Assembly: GCA_032433765.1 (NCBI GenBank)
Contig: JAVIAB010000160.1
Coordinates: 35,784,680 to 35,848,679, forward strand
Source of the DNA: Megaustenia siamemsis
Lineage: Eukaryota; Mollusca; Gastropoda; Stylommatophora; Ariophantidae
DNA: 64,000 bases
Direction of reading: 5' to 3'
A model generated the notes under the pieces. It was not told the origin of the DNA. It saw only the letters and a list, made by a program, of their open reading frames with translations, and did not search any database. The position numbers were made by a program, and so were the translations under genes. Of this stretch, positions 22,180 through 32,214 are shown piece by piece; the first letter of the stretch is position 1; the number at the start of each line of letters is the position of its first letter.

Positions 22180-22501
22180 GGACAAAAAAACAAAGAACAA
22201 ATAAAGGTTCCCTTCACGCCTTGATAGGCGTTTGGTGAATATTGGTGTTAGGGACCATATTTTTCTATGATCATGGCACATTTTTGGGTGATGTGGTCGG
22301 TATCATGCCAAGCCGCCTTTTCTTCCCAGAAAAATGTTTTCAACATAAAAATTTTTTTTCCACAAAAATGACTGGTATCCGAGGCTGGGTGAACCCCGAA
22401 GCATTTGTGGGTGCGAAAAAAATCCGCGACTTCTGCGGATCGAACCCACAACCCTTCTGATCAGGAAGCGAACACACTGACCACTCGGCCACAGAGGCTC
22501 C
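22180..22501 (-). mobile_element. SINE family B, full copy
   Basis: The minus-strand head GGAGCCTCTGTGGCCGAGTG has a Leu/Ser-type A box (TGGCCGAGTGG) and a B box GGTTCGATCCG. The body shares GGTTCACCCAGCCT, TTTTTCTGGGAAG, TACCGACCACAT and ATGGTCCCTAACACCA with family A. An imperfect 13-bp direct repeat, ATAAAGAT(C/T)TAGT, flanks it at 22167-22179 and 22502-22514. Confidence 0.85.
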
Positions 22502-22514
22502 ATAAAGATTTAGT

Positions 22515-22720
22515 TTATTAAGGAAATAATAAAGCACGTAATAACTTTGAGGAAAACTACAGTACTTGGGAAAATATAAAGATAATAGCATTCTAGGCAA
22601 TCTATATGATAAAGTACCCAACAACCTTGAGGGAAACTACAGTACGTGGGATCATAGAGGGAAACTACAGTACGTGGGATCATAGATGGAAACTGCAGTA
22701 CTTGGGATCATAGAAGATAA
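22515..22720. repeat. Degenerate ~28-45-bp repeats
   Basis: GGGAAACTACAGTACGTGGG recurs at about 22632 and 22660, with looser copies on both sides of SINE B (from about 22085). It looks like an old minisatellite into which the SINE inserted. Confidence 0.55.
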
Positions 22721-22984
22721 TAAAGTTCTAGGCTAATAGGACAGGATCGCGACAATCTAGGGCTAACTACTTGACACTTGAAAAGGAACAAGATACATGT
22801 ATTTGAAACCTTTGCCGAGCTTCAATTACAGATAACCCCGTCTGATTATTTTGTTCTTTTTCCATCTCATCGTGTCATAACGGTAACGATAGCCTCCCTT
22901 TTTCATCTCTTTGCTGCTTTTTTTTTTTTGAGGTGGCTATTACCAGAATAAACCGGAATGTATTCCCAAGAGAGGGAGACGGAG

Positions 22985-23800
22985 GGAGAAAACTAAGAGA
23001 TGGAAAGAGTGAGGAAGGAAAGAGTGAGGAAAGAAAGAGTGAGGAAGGAAAGAGTGAGGAAGGACAGAGTGAGGAAGGAAAGAGTGAGGAAGGAAAAAGT
23101 GAGGAAGGAGAAAGTGAGGAAGGAAAGAGTGAGGAAGGAAAGAGTGAGGAAGGAAAGAGTGAGGAAGGAAAAAGTGAGGAAGGAAAGAGTGAGGAAGGAA
23201 AAAGTGAGGAAGGAGAAAGTGAGGAAGGAAAGAGTGAGGAAGGAAAAAGTGAGGAAGGACAGAGTGAGGAAGGAAAAAGTGAGGAAGGACAGAGTGAGGA
23301 AGGAGAACGTGAGGAAGGAGAAAGTGAGGAAAGAAAGAGTGAGGAAGAAGAAAGTGAGGAAGGAAAGAGTGAGGAAGTAAAGAGTGAGGAAGGAAAAAGT
23401 GAGGAAGTAAAGAGTGAGGAAGGAAAAAGTGAGGAAGGAGAAAGTGAGGAAGGAAAGATGGAGGAAGTAAAGAGTGAGGAAGGAAAGAGTGAGGAAGGAA
23501 TGAGTGAGAAAGGAAAGAGTGAGAAAGGAAAGAGTGAGGAAGGAAAAAGTGAGGAAGGAAAGAGTGAGGAAGAAGAAAGTGAGGAAGGAAAGAGTGAGGA
23601 AGTAAAGAGTGAGGAAGGAAAAAGTGAGGAAGGAGAAAGTGAGGAAGGAGAAAGTGAGGAAGGAAAGAGTGAGGAAGGAAAGAGTGGGGAAGGAAAAAGT
23701 GAGGAAGGAAAGAGTGAGGAAGGAAAGAGTGAGGAAGGAAAGAGTGAGAAAGGAAAGAGTGAGTAAGGAAAAATTCAGGAAGGAAAGAGTGAAGAAGGAA
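22985..23800. repeat. 15-bp purine-rich array, ~54 copies
   Basis: Unit GTGAGGAAGGAAAGA. One plus frame reads 'GKSEE' pentapeptides for 277 codons and two minus frames stay open for 352-380 codons. Divisibility by 3 explains this. One strand is almost all purine, so H-DNA/triplex formation is plausible. The array joins the left edge of repeat P copy 2. Confidence 0.97.
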
Positions 23801-23805
23801 CAAGC

Positions 23806-24045
23806 AGGGAAATACGGAAGGGAAGCAGTAAGGAAAAGAAAAGGTTTTTCTATTTTTAATGAATGGCAGTAGTGAGAAGTGGGAGTGGGTGTAGCTAAAG
23901 GAAGAGAGAAAAATTGATGAAAGGGGAAAACTATAAACAACTGGAGAAGGGAGGAAAGTATAAAAGAGATAGAAATGAAGGGTTTGCAAGGAGGCAAGTG
24001 CAGGCGGAAATGACAGGGAAAATTGGAGCAAAAGGGAGGGTAAAG
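23806..24045. repeat. Interspersed repeat P, copy 2 (uninterrupted)
   Basis: Matches the two halves of 20605-21085 without the internal insertion: GGGAAGCAGTAAGGAAAAGA, AAATTGATGAAAGG, TAAAAGAGATAGAAATGAAG, GGTTTGCAAGGAGGCAAGTG. It has no coding signature. Confidence 0.7.
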
Positions 24046-24170
24046 TTGCAACCAACTTTAGAGAAGGTTTGCACGCAACCATACTTGCGTGACGTCACTG
24101 GTCAAAGTTCACATAAGAACACGTCACACCAAGAGGTTTAAGCGCAGGTTTTCTCTAAAGTTGGCTGTGG
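24046..24170. mobile_element. Small hairpin MITE candidate
   Basis: The left arm CCAACTTTAGAGAAGGTTTG is the inverse complement, with few mismatches, of the right arm, whose complement reads CCAACTTTAGAGAAAACCTG. Inner bases TGCGTGACGTCAC and CACGTCACACC also pair. Candidate flanking duplications TAAAG lie at 24041-24045 and 24171-24175. The class is unknown. Confidence 0.6.
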
Positions 24171-24175
24171 TAAAG

Positions 24176-24400
24176 TAAATTAGCTGAGCCTTGTCGTTGT
24201 GTCGTATGGGTGATACAACATTAGTGGCCATATCTTGTTAATGGTCGCCTGCACATTTATAAATCACATATTCAGTATTAATCAAAGTCGCCTTATTTCT
24301 CAAAAAAATTACAGCTTTACTTTCCCAGAAAAAAATCAGGTACCCATTAAAGGCTGGGTGAACCTGGAAGCCGTCGGTTGGGAACCAATTTATATAGATT
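24176..24400 (-). mobile_element. Chimeric or rearranged SINE fragment
   Basis: The right part (plus: CTTTACTTTCCCAGAAAAAA, GTACCCATTAAAGGCTGGGT, GAAGCCGTCGGTTGGG) is family A body. The left part (GTCGTATGGGTGATACAACA, AGTGGCCATAT) fits the family C/B 3' end better. The tRNA head is missing. Confidence 0.6.
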
Positions 24401-24464
24401 GGGCAAATTTCTTAGTCATGTCGGTCTAGACGTTAAAAAAAATGTTCCTCAAATTTAGATCTAA

Positions 24465-27400
24465 GTAGTGAGTAGACAAGCTCTCTAGCGGCGTCAGCCT
24501 GTGAGTATATAAGCTCTCTAGCGGCGTCAGCCTGTGAGTATATAAGCTCTCTAGCGGCGTCAGCGTGTGAGTAGATAAGCTCTCTAGCGGCGTCAGCCTG
24601 TGAGTAGATAAGCTCTCTAGCGTCGTCAGCCTGTGAGTAGACAAGCTCTCTAGCGGGGTCAGCCTGTGAGTAGACAAGCTCTCTAGCGGCGTCAGCCTGT
24701 AAGTAGACAAGCTCTCTAGCGGCGTAAGCTTATGAGTAGACAAGCTCTTTAGCCCTGTAAGCTTGTAAGTAGACAAGCTCTTTAGCCCTGTAAGCTTGTA
24801 AGTAGACAAGCTCTCTAGCGGCGTCAGCCTGTAAGTAGACAAGCTCTCTAGCGTCGTAAGCTTATGAGTAGACAAGCTCTTTAGCCATGTAAGCTTGTAA
24901 GTAGACAAGCTCTTTAGCCCTGTAAGCTTGTAAGTAGACAAGCTCTCTAGCGGTGTAAACTTGTGAGTAGACAAGCTCTCTAGCGGTGTAAGCTTATGAG
25001 TAGACAAGCTCTTTAGCCCTGTAAGCTTGTAAGTAGACAAGCTCTCTAGCGGTGTAAACTTGTGAGTAGACAAGCTCTCTAGCGGTGTAAGCTTATGAGT
25101 AGACAAGCTCTTTAGCCCTGTAAGCTTGTAAGTAGACAAGCTCTCTAGCGGTGTAAACTTGTGAGTAGACAAGCTCTCTAGCGGTGTAAACTTATGAGTA
25201 GACAAGCTCTTTAGCCCTGTAAGCTTGTAAGTAGACAAGCTCTCTAGCGGTGTAAGCTTATGAGTAGACAAGCTCTTTAGCCCTGTAAGCTTGTAAGTAG
25301 ACAAGCTCTCTAGCGGTGTAAACTTGTGAGTAGACAAGCTCTCTAGCGGTGTAAGCTTATGAGTAGACAAGCTCTTTAGCCCTGTAAGCTTGTAAGTAGA
25401 CAAGCTCTCTAGCGGTGTAAACTTGTTAGTAGACAAGCGCTCTAGCGGTGTCAACTTGTTAGTAGACAAGCGCTCTAGCGGTGTAAACTTGTTAGTAGAC
25501 AAGCGCTCTAGCGGTGTAAACTTGTTAGTAGACAAGCTCTCTAGCGGTGTAAACTTGTTAGTAGACAAGCGCTCTAGCGGTGTCAACTTGTTAGTAGACA
25601 AGCGCTCTAGCGGTGTAAACTTGTTAGTAGACAAGCGCTCTAGCGGTGTAAACTTGTTAGTAGACAAGCGCTCTAGCGGTGTAAACTTGTTAGTAGACAA
25701 GCGCTCTAGCGGTGTCAACTTGTTAGTAGACAAGCTCTCTAGCGGTGTAAACTTGTTAGTAGACAAGCGCTCTAGCGGTGTCAACTTGTTAGTAGACAAG
25801 CGCTCTAGCGGTGTAAACTTGTTAGTAGACAAGCGCTCTAGCGGTGTAAACTTGTTAGTAGACAAGCGCTCTAGCGGTGTAAACTTGTTAGTAGACAAGC
25901 GCTCTAGCGGTGTCAACTTGTTAGTAGACAAGCTCTCTAGCGGTGTAAACTTGTTAGTAGACAAGCGCTCTAGCGGTGTCAACTTGTTAGTAGACACGCT
26001 CTCTAGCGGTGTAAACTTGTTAGTAGACAAGCTCTTTAGCCCTGTAAGCTTGTAAGTAGACAAGCTCTCTAGCGGTGTAAACTTGTGAGTAGACAAGCTC
26101 TCTAGCGGTGTAAACTTATGAGTAGACAAGCTCTTTAGCCCTGTAAGCTTGTAAGTAGACAAGCTCTCTAGCGGTGTAAGCTTATGAGTAGACAAGCTCT
26201 TTAGCCCTGTAAGCTTGTAAGTAGACAAGCTCTCTAGCGGTGTAAACTTGTGAGTAGACAAGCTCTCTAGCGGTGTAAGCTTATGAGTAGACAAGCTCTT
26301 TAGCCCTGTAAGCTTGTAAGTAGACAAGCTCTCTAGCGGTGTAAACTTGTTAGTAGACAAGCGCTCTAGCGGTGTCAACTTGTTAGTAGACAAGCGCTCT
26401 AGCGGTGTAAACTTGTTAGTAGACAAGCGCTCTAGCGGTGTAAACTTGTTAGTAGACAAGCTCTCTAGCGGTGTAAACTTGTTAGTAGACAAGCGCTCTA
26501 GCGGTGTCAACTTGTTAGTAGACAAGCTCTCTAGCGGTGTAAACTTGTTAGTAGACAAGCGCTCTAGCGGTGTCAACTTGTTAGTAGACAAGCTCTCTAG
26601 CGGTGTAAACTTGTTAGTAGACAAGCGCTCTAGCGGTGTCAACTTGTTAGTAGACACGCTCTCTAGCGGTGTAAACTTGTTAGTAGACAAGCTCTCTAGC
26701 GGTGTAAACTTGTTAGTAGACAAGCTCTCTAGCGGTGTAAACTTGTTAGTAGACAAGCTCTCTAGCGGTGTCAACTTGTTAGTAGACACGCTCTCTAGCG
26801 GTGTCAACTTGTTAGTAGACAAGCTCTCTAGCGGTGTAAACTTGTTAGTAGACAAGCTCTCTAGCGGTGTCAACTTGTTAGTAGACAAGCTCTCTAGCGG
26901 TGTCAACTTGTTAGTAGACAAGCGCTCTAGCGGTGTAAACTTGTTAGTAGACAAGCTCTCTAGCGGTGTCAACTTGTTAGTAGACAAGCGCTCTAGCGGT
27001 GTAAACTTGTTAGTAGACAAGCGCTCTAGCGGTGTAAACTTGTTAGTAGACAAGCTCTCTAGCGGTGTCAACTTGTTAGTAGACAAGCGCTCTAGCGGTG
27101 TCAACTTGTTAGTAGACAAGCTCTCTAGCGGTGTCAACTTGTTAGTAGACAAGCGCTCTAGCGGTGTAAACTTGTTAGTAGACAAGCGCTCTAGCGGTGT
27201 AAACTTGTTAGTAGACAAGCTCTCTAGCGGTGTCAACTTGTTAGTAGACAAGCGCTCTAGCGGTGTAAACTTGTTAGTAGACAAGCGCTCTAGCGGTGTA
27301 AACTTGTTAGTAGACAAGCTCTCTAGCGGTGTCAACTTGTTAGTAGACAAGCGCTCTAGCGGTGTAAACTTGTTAGTAGACACGCTCTCTAGCGGTGTAA

Positions 27401-27465
27401 ACTTGTTAGTAGACAAGCTCTCTAGCGGTGTCAACTTGTTAGTAGACACGCTCTCTAGCGGTGTT
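24465..27465. repeat. 33-bp satellite array, ~91 copies
   Basis: Unit TAGTAGACAAGCTCTCTAGC followed by GGTGTAAACTTGT. A minus-strand frame stays open for 1049 codons ('PLESLSTNKFT' repeats) and plus frames for 210 and 394 codons ('LVDKRSSGVNL'). There are two subtypes. One has TTAGCCCTG and AAGCTTGTAAG (24700-25420 and 26020-26345). The other has GCGCTC and TTGTTAG (25420-26030 and 26345-27465). A block at about 25096-25606 recurs at about 26020-26530, an offset of 924 bp, or exactly 28 units. The open frame is best explained by the unit being a stop-free multiple of 3. Confidence 0.97.
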
Positions 27466-27559
27466 TCTACCACAGCCCTCAAGAAATGGAGAGAAAGAAA
27501 GAAAGGCAGAAAGAAGAAACACGACACGTAATGAAGAAATAAAATAACATAATGTAAAG

Positions 27560-27825
27560 CCTCCCCCCCCCCCACCTTACTCCTTGCAAGGCGTATGGGT
27601 TTATGGTGTCTTCGACCATATTATTTTTAATGTCTGCTGCTGCAGATTTTTCGATGATGTGGTCGGTGTCACATTAGGGTGGTTTTACTTCCTAACAAAT
27701 CTCTGGCACTCATTTTAAAAGGCTGGGAGAAGCCCGGAACCTTGTCGATCAAAAATCGCCACTTCTAGGAATTGAACCTGGACGCGTCATGAAGTCAGCA
27801 CGTTAACCATCCAGCCACCGAGGCA
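27560..27825 (-). mobile_element. SINE family C
   Basis: The minus-strand head TGCCTCGGTGGCTGGATGG has an A-box-like TGGCTGGATGG and a B box GGTTCAATTCC. The body shares CAGCCTTTTAAAATGAGTGC, ACCGACCACATCA, ATATGGTCGAAGACACCATA and CATACGCC with families A and B. It ends at a C-run on the left. Confidence 0.78.
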
Positions 27826-28579
27826 AATGGGTAAAAGGAAACAAAAATATTGAAATAAAAAAAAGAAACAAACTACCGGTTTGTGTAATCCTCATATCTT
27901 AACCACTTGTAAACCACGTAAATTTTGATTACACAAACTTGTAAATCTGTCGTTATATTCTCTGTAAATTGTAACGTGACGTAACAATGCCCCCTCCAAA
28001 GATGAGCAAAGATCAAGGACAACTTAACATCTTGAAAAAAGTTGAGAAAGTATTTAAAAAAGAAAGCCTATTATACACAATACAGGTCCCAAAGATTCGC
28101 AGGTTCTGATGAAAGAAGTAAACTTTGACATGAGGTGACCTCTCCTCCCGTTCACCAACACACCACTTCCTCCACCATTCCTCCTGTCATTCACCTAATC
28201 TCTAAAATCTATTCCAATTCCTTGACCTCCACAATTCCGTTGACTTCAATTCCCCCACGTGTCGTTATATTTTACCCCAACTCGTATCATTCTCCCTTTC
28301 GACCTAGCCTCGTGGTGGATCTGATCCTTTCCCTCGGTAATCCCGTCTCGTTTCTCATTATGTCCATGAATGTCTACCCTAAATTTATTTATTTTCCTAA
28401 TCTATGATTTGTCATTTTCACGATACCCCACGCCAATGATCTTTCTTTTATTCTCTTTAATTTAGAACAGAAATTTGCTATTTGTAGAAATCTCTAGGAC
28501 AAGCAAAGGCAGAACTCTATCGAATGAACAATATTAAAAAAAAAAACATCCTGTGCAAAAAATCATTGCTAATTAATAA
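27826..28579. other. No recognisable feature
   Basis: AT-rich with a pyrimidine-rich stretch (28135-28340) that gives a 90-codon plus-strand ORF of low complexity. No domain is recognised. Confidence 0.5.
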
Positions 28580-28985
28580 TAGAAAAACGTGTCCTAAAGT
28601 GCTACATAGAACCTGTTCTACTACATGGAATTGAGTCATGGACTATAAACAAGACAAAACAGACAAGAATTAAAGAAACTGAAAGCTGGTTTATCAGGAG
28701 AGTGCTTCGAATTCTATGGATAGCAACAATTACTAAAGAAGAATATTTTTAAAGAGATGGAGAAATCAGAAACATCATCATAATAAAAAGACAATTTACA
28801 TTTTGGGCATGTGGACACGAGAAGAAGGCATTGAAAATAAGAGTATAATGAATGAAAACAGTAGCAGAGGAAAGCCAGAGAAAACAAAATAATTGAGCAG
28901 CTGTTGCATTGCATCAAGGACCCAGAAATGTGGAGAGAAATGGTGGCCTCCTCCAACCGACATTTCACCGTGTCATGTTTATAAC
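28580..28985 (+). mobile_element. LINE group 1-like 3' fragment, degraded
   Basis: Broken frames read 'KCYIEPVLLHGIESWTINKT', 'AESWFIRRVLRILWIA', a 'GHVDTRRRH'-like piece, 'RGKPEKTK' and 'PEMWREMV'. The order is the same as in the 21246-22038 element but the sequence is more divergent, possibly a sister family shared with 30185-30430. Confidence 0.65.
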
Positions 28986-29065
28986 GAGAACTCTTTCTGA
29001 AACAAACTCAGAGCTGAAAACGTGATGATTGTTCAGGACAAGCGGCCTTTATTCTCCAATCCTAT

Positions 29066-29084
29066 CCCCCCCCCCCCCCCCCCC
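29066..29084. repeat. Poly-C tract
   Basis: 19 consecutive C bases; length is likely unreliable in any assembly. Confidence 0.95.
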
Positions 29085-29154
29085 ACAGACCTCACTAATT
29101 GAAGAATGTCGTTAAAATTGTAGAACTGAATCACTGAACTGATCTGTTGTGGTT

Positions 29155-29328
29155 TATCATCATCATCATTGAGTGCCGTATCCGCATCCTTGGAGCGCAA
29201 TTCTGCCCTGTCTCTTGCTTTTATGGTGCAGGTTGTCATAGGCTGACTTGTCCATCTTTTGGTATTACTCGTCCATGTTAGTCTTCGTCTGCCATTGCCT
29301 CTTTTACCTTGTATTTCCCTTCTATTGT
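29155..29328 (-). mobile_element. LINE group 4, 3' end, split by a SINE
   Basis: The minus strand matches the plus strand at 53940-54118: GAAGGGAAATACAAGGTAAA, CATGGACGAGTAA, CAAAAGATGGACAAGTCAGC, GCAAGAGACAGGGCAGAA, then a GATGATGATGAT tail. The sequence resumes after SINE family A (29602 onward), so the SINE inserted into it. Confidence 0.7.
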
Positions 29329-29588
29329 AGTAAAAGTAAAGTAAAGAGCCCCCGTCCCGCCAAGTGGCGTATAGGGAATATGGCGTTAGTGACCATAATT
29401 TTTATAGACCTTCGGCACTTGATTTTGGGGTATTGTGGTCGGTATTACGCCCGTACCGCCTTACTTTCCAGAAAAAAATCCGGTACCCATTTAAGGCTGG
29501 GTGAACCCGGAAGCCGTCAGTCAGGATCGCACCTGACCTCTTGTCCTTTGTAGTCCAGTTCACTAACCACTGAGCTATCGCGGCTCCC
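29329..29588 (-). mobile_element. SINE family A nested in LINE group 4
   Basis: Full-length, with head (plus: CACTGAGCTATCGCGGCTCC) and body. The 13-bp duplication TCCCTTCTATTGT at 29316-29328 and 29589-29601 shows the insertion site inside the LINE fragment. Confidence 0.94.
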
Positions 29589-29754
29589 TCCCTTCTATTG
29601 TGCTTACAATGAAAAAAAATTACCCATAATCCCTTGTAGTTTATGGGTTATATTATGTTGGTGTCTTCACTAAAGCTGTCACATTTACGCCAGATCGACC
29701 TACTTTCTAATCATCAAATCTCTTTTAACAAATGAAGAAGTCTGACTAAACGCG

Positions 29755-30000
29755 AAAGTCATTATCATCTAGTTTTAACATCCTTCGCAGTACGTTGCAC
29801 TCATCAAATCCCGTCAGAAAGAATCGTTTGTCTCTAGTCAGATCTCCCACTTCTTCTGTTGCCATGTTCAGTGTCACTTCGATGTCTTTAAATCATCGTC
29901 TTGGTCTACCATTGTCTCGTTTTCCAGGAACCATACTTTCCATTATTGTTTTTCTAGTCTCTGTCTTTCGATGTGTTCGTGTTTGTTCTGGCTGTCATGG
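29755..30000 (-). mobile_element. LINE group 2, 3' end fragment
   Basis: On the minus strand: CTAGAAAAACAATAATGGAA, CATGGCAACAGAAGAAGTGG, GAGATCTGACTAGAGACAAA, then GATTCTTTCTGACGGGATTT. This is the single-copy terminus that is tandemly amplified at 5809-6389 and 31380-31735. Confidence 0.78.
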
Positions 30001-30184
30001 AAAAGTCATAAAGTTCATAAAAAAGAGACTTGAAATAATAGTCAGTGGAGACAGGCACAAATATAATATTTATTATATAACAAATTAAATATCATGCGGG
30101 GCCGCGCAACATAAAATGGTCTTAAGCATGTAACCTAAAGAGGGCTGAGATAGATTACGACGCTTCGGAAAAATCCTTCATTCG

Positions 30185-30430
30185 GTGTGAAGCTACAAAT
30201 ATTAATAGAAAACACAAGCACAAAAGGCACGTATCTATCTCAAGAAGGCAGCATGGCGTGGTTGACTGGTGATGATCCGAATGAAGGCATTGAGAATACG
30301 ATAAGAACAGGTAGAATCAATGGAATGAGAAGCAGAGGAAAACCATACGAAAAAATATTGAACAACTTATCCAAATGGAAGGATCACTGATTAAAATGAT
30401 GACATGCGTCACATACCCAGGGATGTGGAC
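30185..30430 (+). mobile_element. LINE 3' coding fragment, group 1-like
   Basis: A 67-codon frame from 30187 contains 'EGIENTIRTGRINGMRSRG' and 'KPYEKILNNLSKW', resembling the basic C-terminal tail of the 28580-28985 fragment. It is short and 5'-truncated. Confidence 0.55.
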
Positions 30431-30639
30431 TATTTATTCGGACACCACCCGTGCGAGTCAACCGCTCCACGTTACCTTCATGAGATAGATAAATATTTGC
30501 CTTTTGTGTATGTGTTTGTATTAAAATGTGTTGTTTCGTACATGATGAATACTTGAAAAAACGTTGTTTCGTCTCTTTTTAAGTTCAGCTGCTTAAGACC
30601 ATTTTAGGTTTATTTTATATATTATATGTTTTAATCATT

Positions 30640-30915
30640 AATTTGAGAATTCAAAAAGCAAATGTTGTCACATACCAGCTTTCACCATTGTTAAGACATC
30701 CAAACATTTCTATAACAGTTAAACAGCAAATGATAAATAGCATTTTCATACCACCTTTGTGCTATGAAAGCCAAATATGGGCACTTTCTAAATCACATTT
30801 AAGAAAGATCATTACATGTGAGAAGCGATGCTTGAGAAAAGTAACAAACAACATAAGAAGAGATAGAATACCAAATGAAACCAAAAGAAAATGGTAGAAA
30901 CAAAACCCTGCCAAG
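30640..30915 (+). mobile_element. LINE group 3-like fragment
   Basis: The frame from 30643 reads 'YQLSPLLRHPNISITVKQQM', 'INSIFIPPLCYESQIWALSK' and 'CEKRCLRKVTNNIRRDRIPN'. This aligns in order with 34857-35189 ('IIGQLSPLLFNKEITLEAKR', 'CYQCQTWTL', 'MKCVRRMTGNSLRDKIRNE'). Both ends are truncated, and it abuts a TCA microsatellite. Confidence 0.7.
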
Positions 30916-30919
30916 AATA

Positions 30920-30946
30920 TATCATCATCATCATCATCATCATCAT
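30920..30946. repeat. (ATC)n microsatellite between opposed LINE 3' ends
   Basis: About nine ATC/TCA units. It corresponds to the GAT tail of the minus-strand group-1 LINE on its right. Confidence 0.92.
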
Positions 30947-31165
30947 GTTCCATACCGGTTGGCGTAGGTGATCATGTCCCTCCACAATCTTCTATCTACT
31001 GTGCATCGTATCAGTTCTGTTGTTGACTGTTTTCCATGCCATGACAAAAAGCTATCTAGTATCTTCTCTCTTTGTCGTCCGCGATCTCTCTTTCCTTGTA
31101 TATTGCCAGTTTTAACCAAGTATTCCAACTTCCACTTACCCCGAAAACTGTTGATTGTTCTAATA
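30947..31165 (-). mobile_element. LINE group 1, 3' end
   Basis: The minus-strand 61-codon frame (stop near 30943) reads 'KTGNIQGKRDRGRQREKIL', then 'STTELIRCTVDRRLWRDMIT', the group's C-terminus, followed by the ATG-rich tail. It is 5'-truncated at about 31165. Confidence 0.8.
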
Positions 31166-31379
31166 ATGTAACTGAGGGAGAAACCGGACCCCTGAGTTAT
31201 GTCACTGGTATAGATGAACAGCTTTTCAGAGATTTAACCTCAATTCATAATGAAAAATCAATTACATTGACTTGAACTTAAATCTCTATTCTTGAATGTA
31301 TGTACAAGTTATATATTGTTATCTTATAATATTTTTATTGAATCATCAGGTCGCATGCCCTTTTCAGAACTTTACATTC

Positions 31380-31735
31380 ACCACCACCCGTCTGAAAGAA
31401 CCCCTATCTCTAGCCCGATATCCCACACAACATTGCATTCACCAAAGCTCGTCTGAAAGAACCCCTATCTCTAGCCCGATATCCCACACAACATTGCATT
31501 CACCAAAGCTCGTCTGAAAGAATCTCTATCTCTAGCCAGATCTTCCACACAACATTGCATTCACCAAAGCTCGTCTGAAAGAATCTCTATCTCTAGCCCG
31601 ATATCCCACACAACATTGCATTCACCAAAGCTCGTCTGAAAGAATCTCTATCTCTAGCCAGATCTTCCACACAACGTTGCATTCACCAAAGCTAGTCTGA
31701 AAGAATTTCTGTCTCAAGCCAGATCTCACACTAGT
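31380..31735 (-). repeat. 61-bp array derived from LINE group 2 3' end, ~6 copies
   Basis: The motif GTCTGAAAGAA recurs at intervals of exactly 61 bp between 31390 and 31700. On the minus strand each unit reads GTGGGAGATCTGGCTAGAGA then TAGAGATTCTTTCAGACGAG, the same terminus as in 5809-6389 but with independent differences (CTTTGGTGAATGCAATGTTG). It is contiguous with the group-2 fragment on its right, whose 3' end it continues. Confidence 0.92.
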
Positions 31736-32080
31736 TCTGTTGTTATGTTAAAGATCTGTTTAATGTCTTGAAACCACAATCTTCTTGTTCTGTTCCTGAC
31801 GCGTCATCCGGGAACCTCGTTTTTCATTATTGTTCTTTCCAGTACATGTCTTATAACGTGGCTGTAGTATTGTAACTTTCCCTGTAAGATGTTTATAAAC
31901 CAGTTCTTTTAAATATTTAAATCGTTTAATGTCTTCAGTGTTCGCTTTAATTATCAATGGTGTTTTAAGGATTTTTCAGTAACATTTTCTTTTTAAATGA
32001 ATCGATTTTTTCCCTTGTTGTTTACGAGATTGTCCATGATTCACAACCACATTTTGTTATTGCAAAGATACAGGCTCTCA
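31736..32080 (-). mobile_element. LINE group 2, 3' coding fragment
   Basis: On the minus strand 'KANTEDIKRFKYLKELVYKH' lies in a 65-codon frame beginning at 31957, with 'NKIVVSRH'-like codons at its end. Upstream bases include GTGGTTGTGAATCATGGACA (the 'CESWT' region). The order and 3' end match 5240-5808. Confidence 0.7.
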
Positions 32081-32214
32081 GTAATTTTACTTCGTTACTG
32101 GTATTATTTGTATATTTTTATTTACTTCAACAAATTTGTCTCAATGAATTTACGCTAGTATTTAAAATCAAATCATTAATGCCCTCCCTACATGCTATTT
32201 TCTAAATCTATATT

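Noticed and set aside
22933..23766. Glu/Lys/Ser-rich protein ('GKSEE' repeats)
   Set aside because: The opposite strand is open for 352-380 codons in two frames; the frame is a property of the 15-bp unit.
24426..27575. 1049-codon minus-strand ORF as a real repeat-protein gene
   Set aside because: It is one strand of a 33-bp satellite that is also open on the other strand; frame length follows from a stop-free unit divisible by 3.
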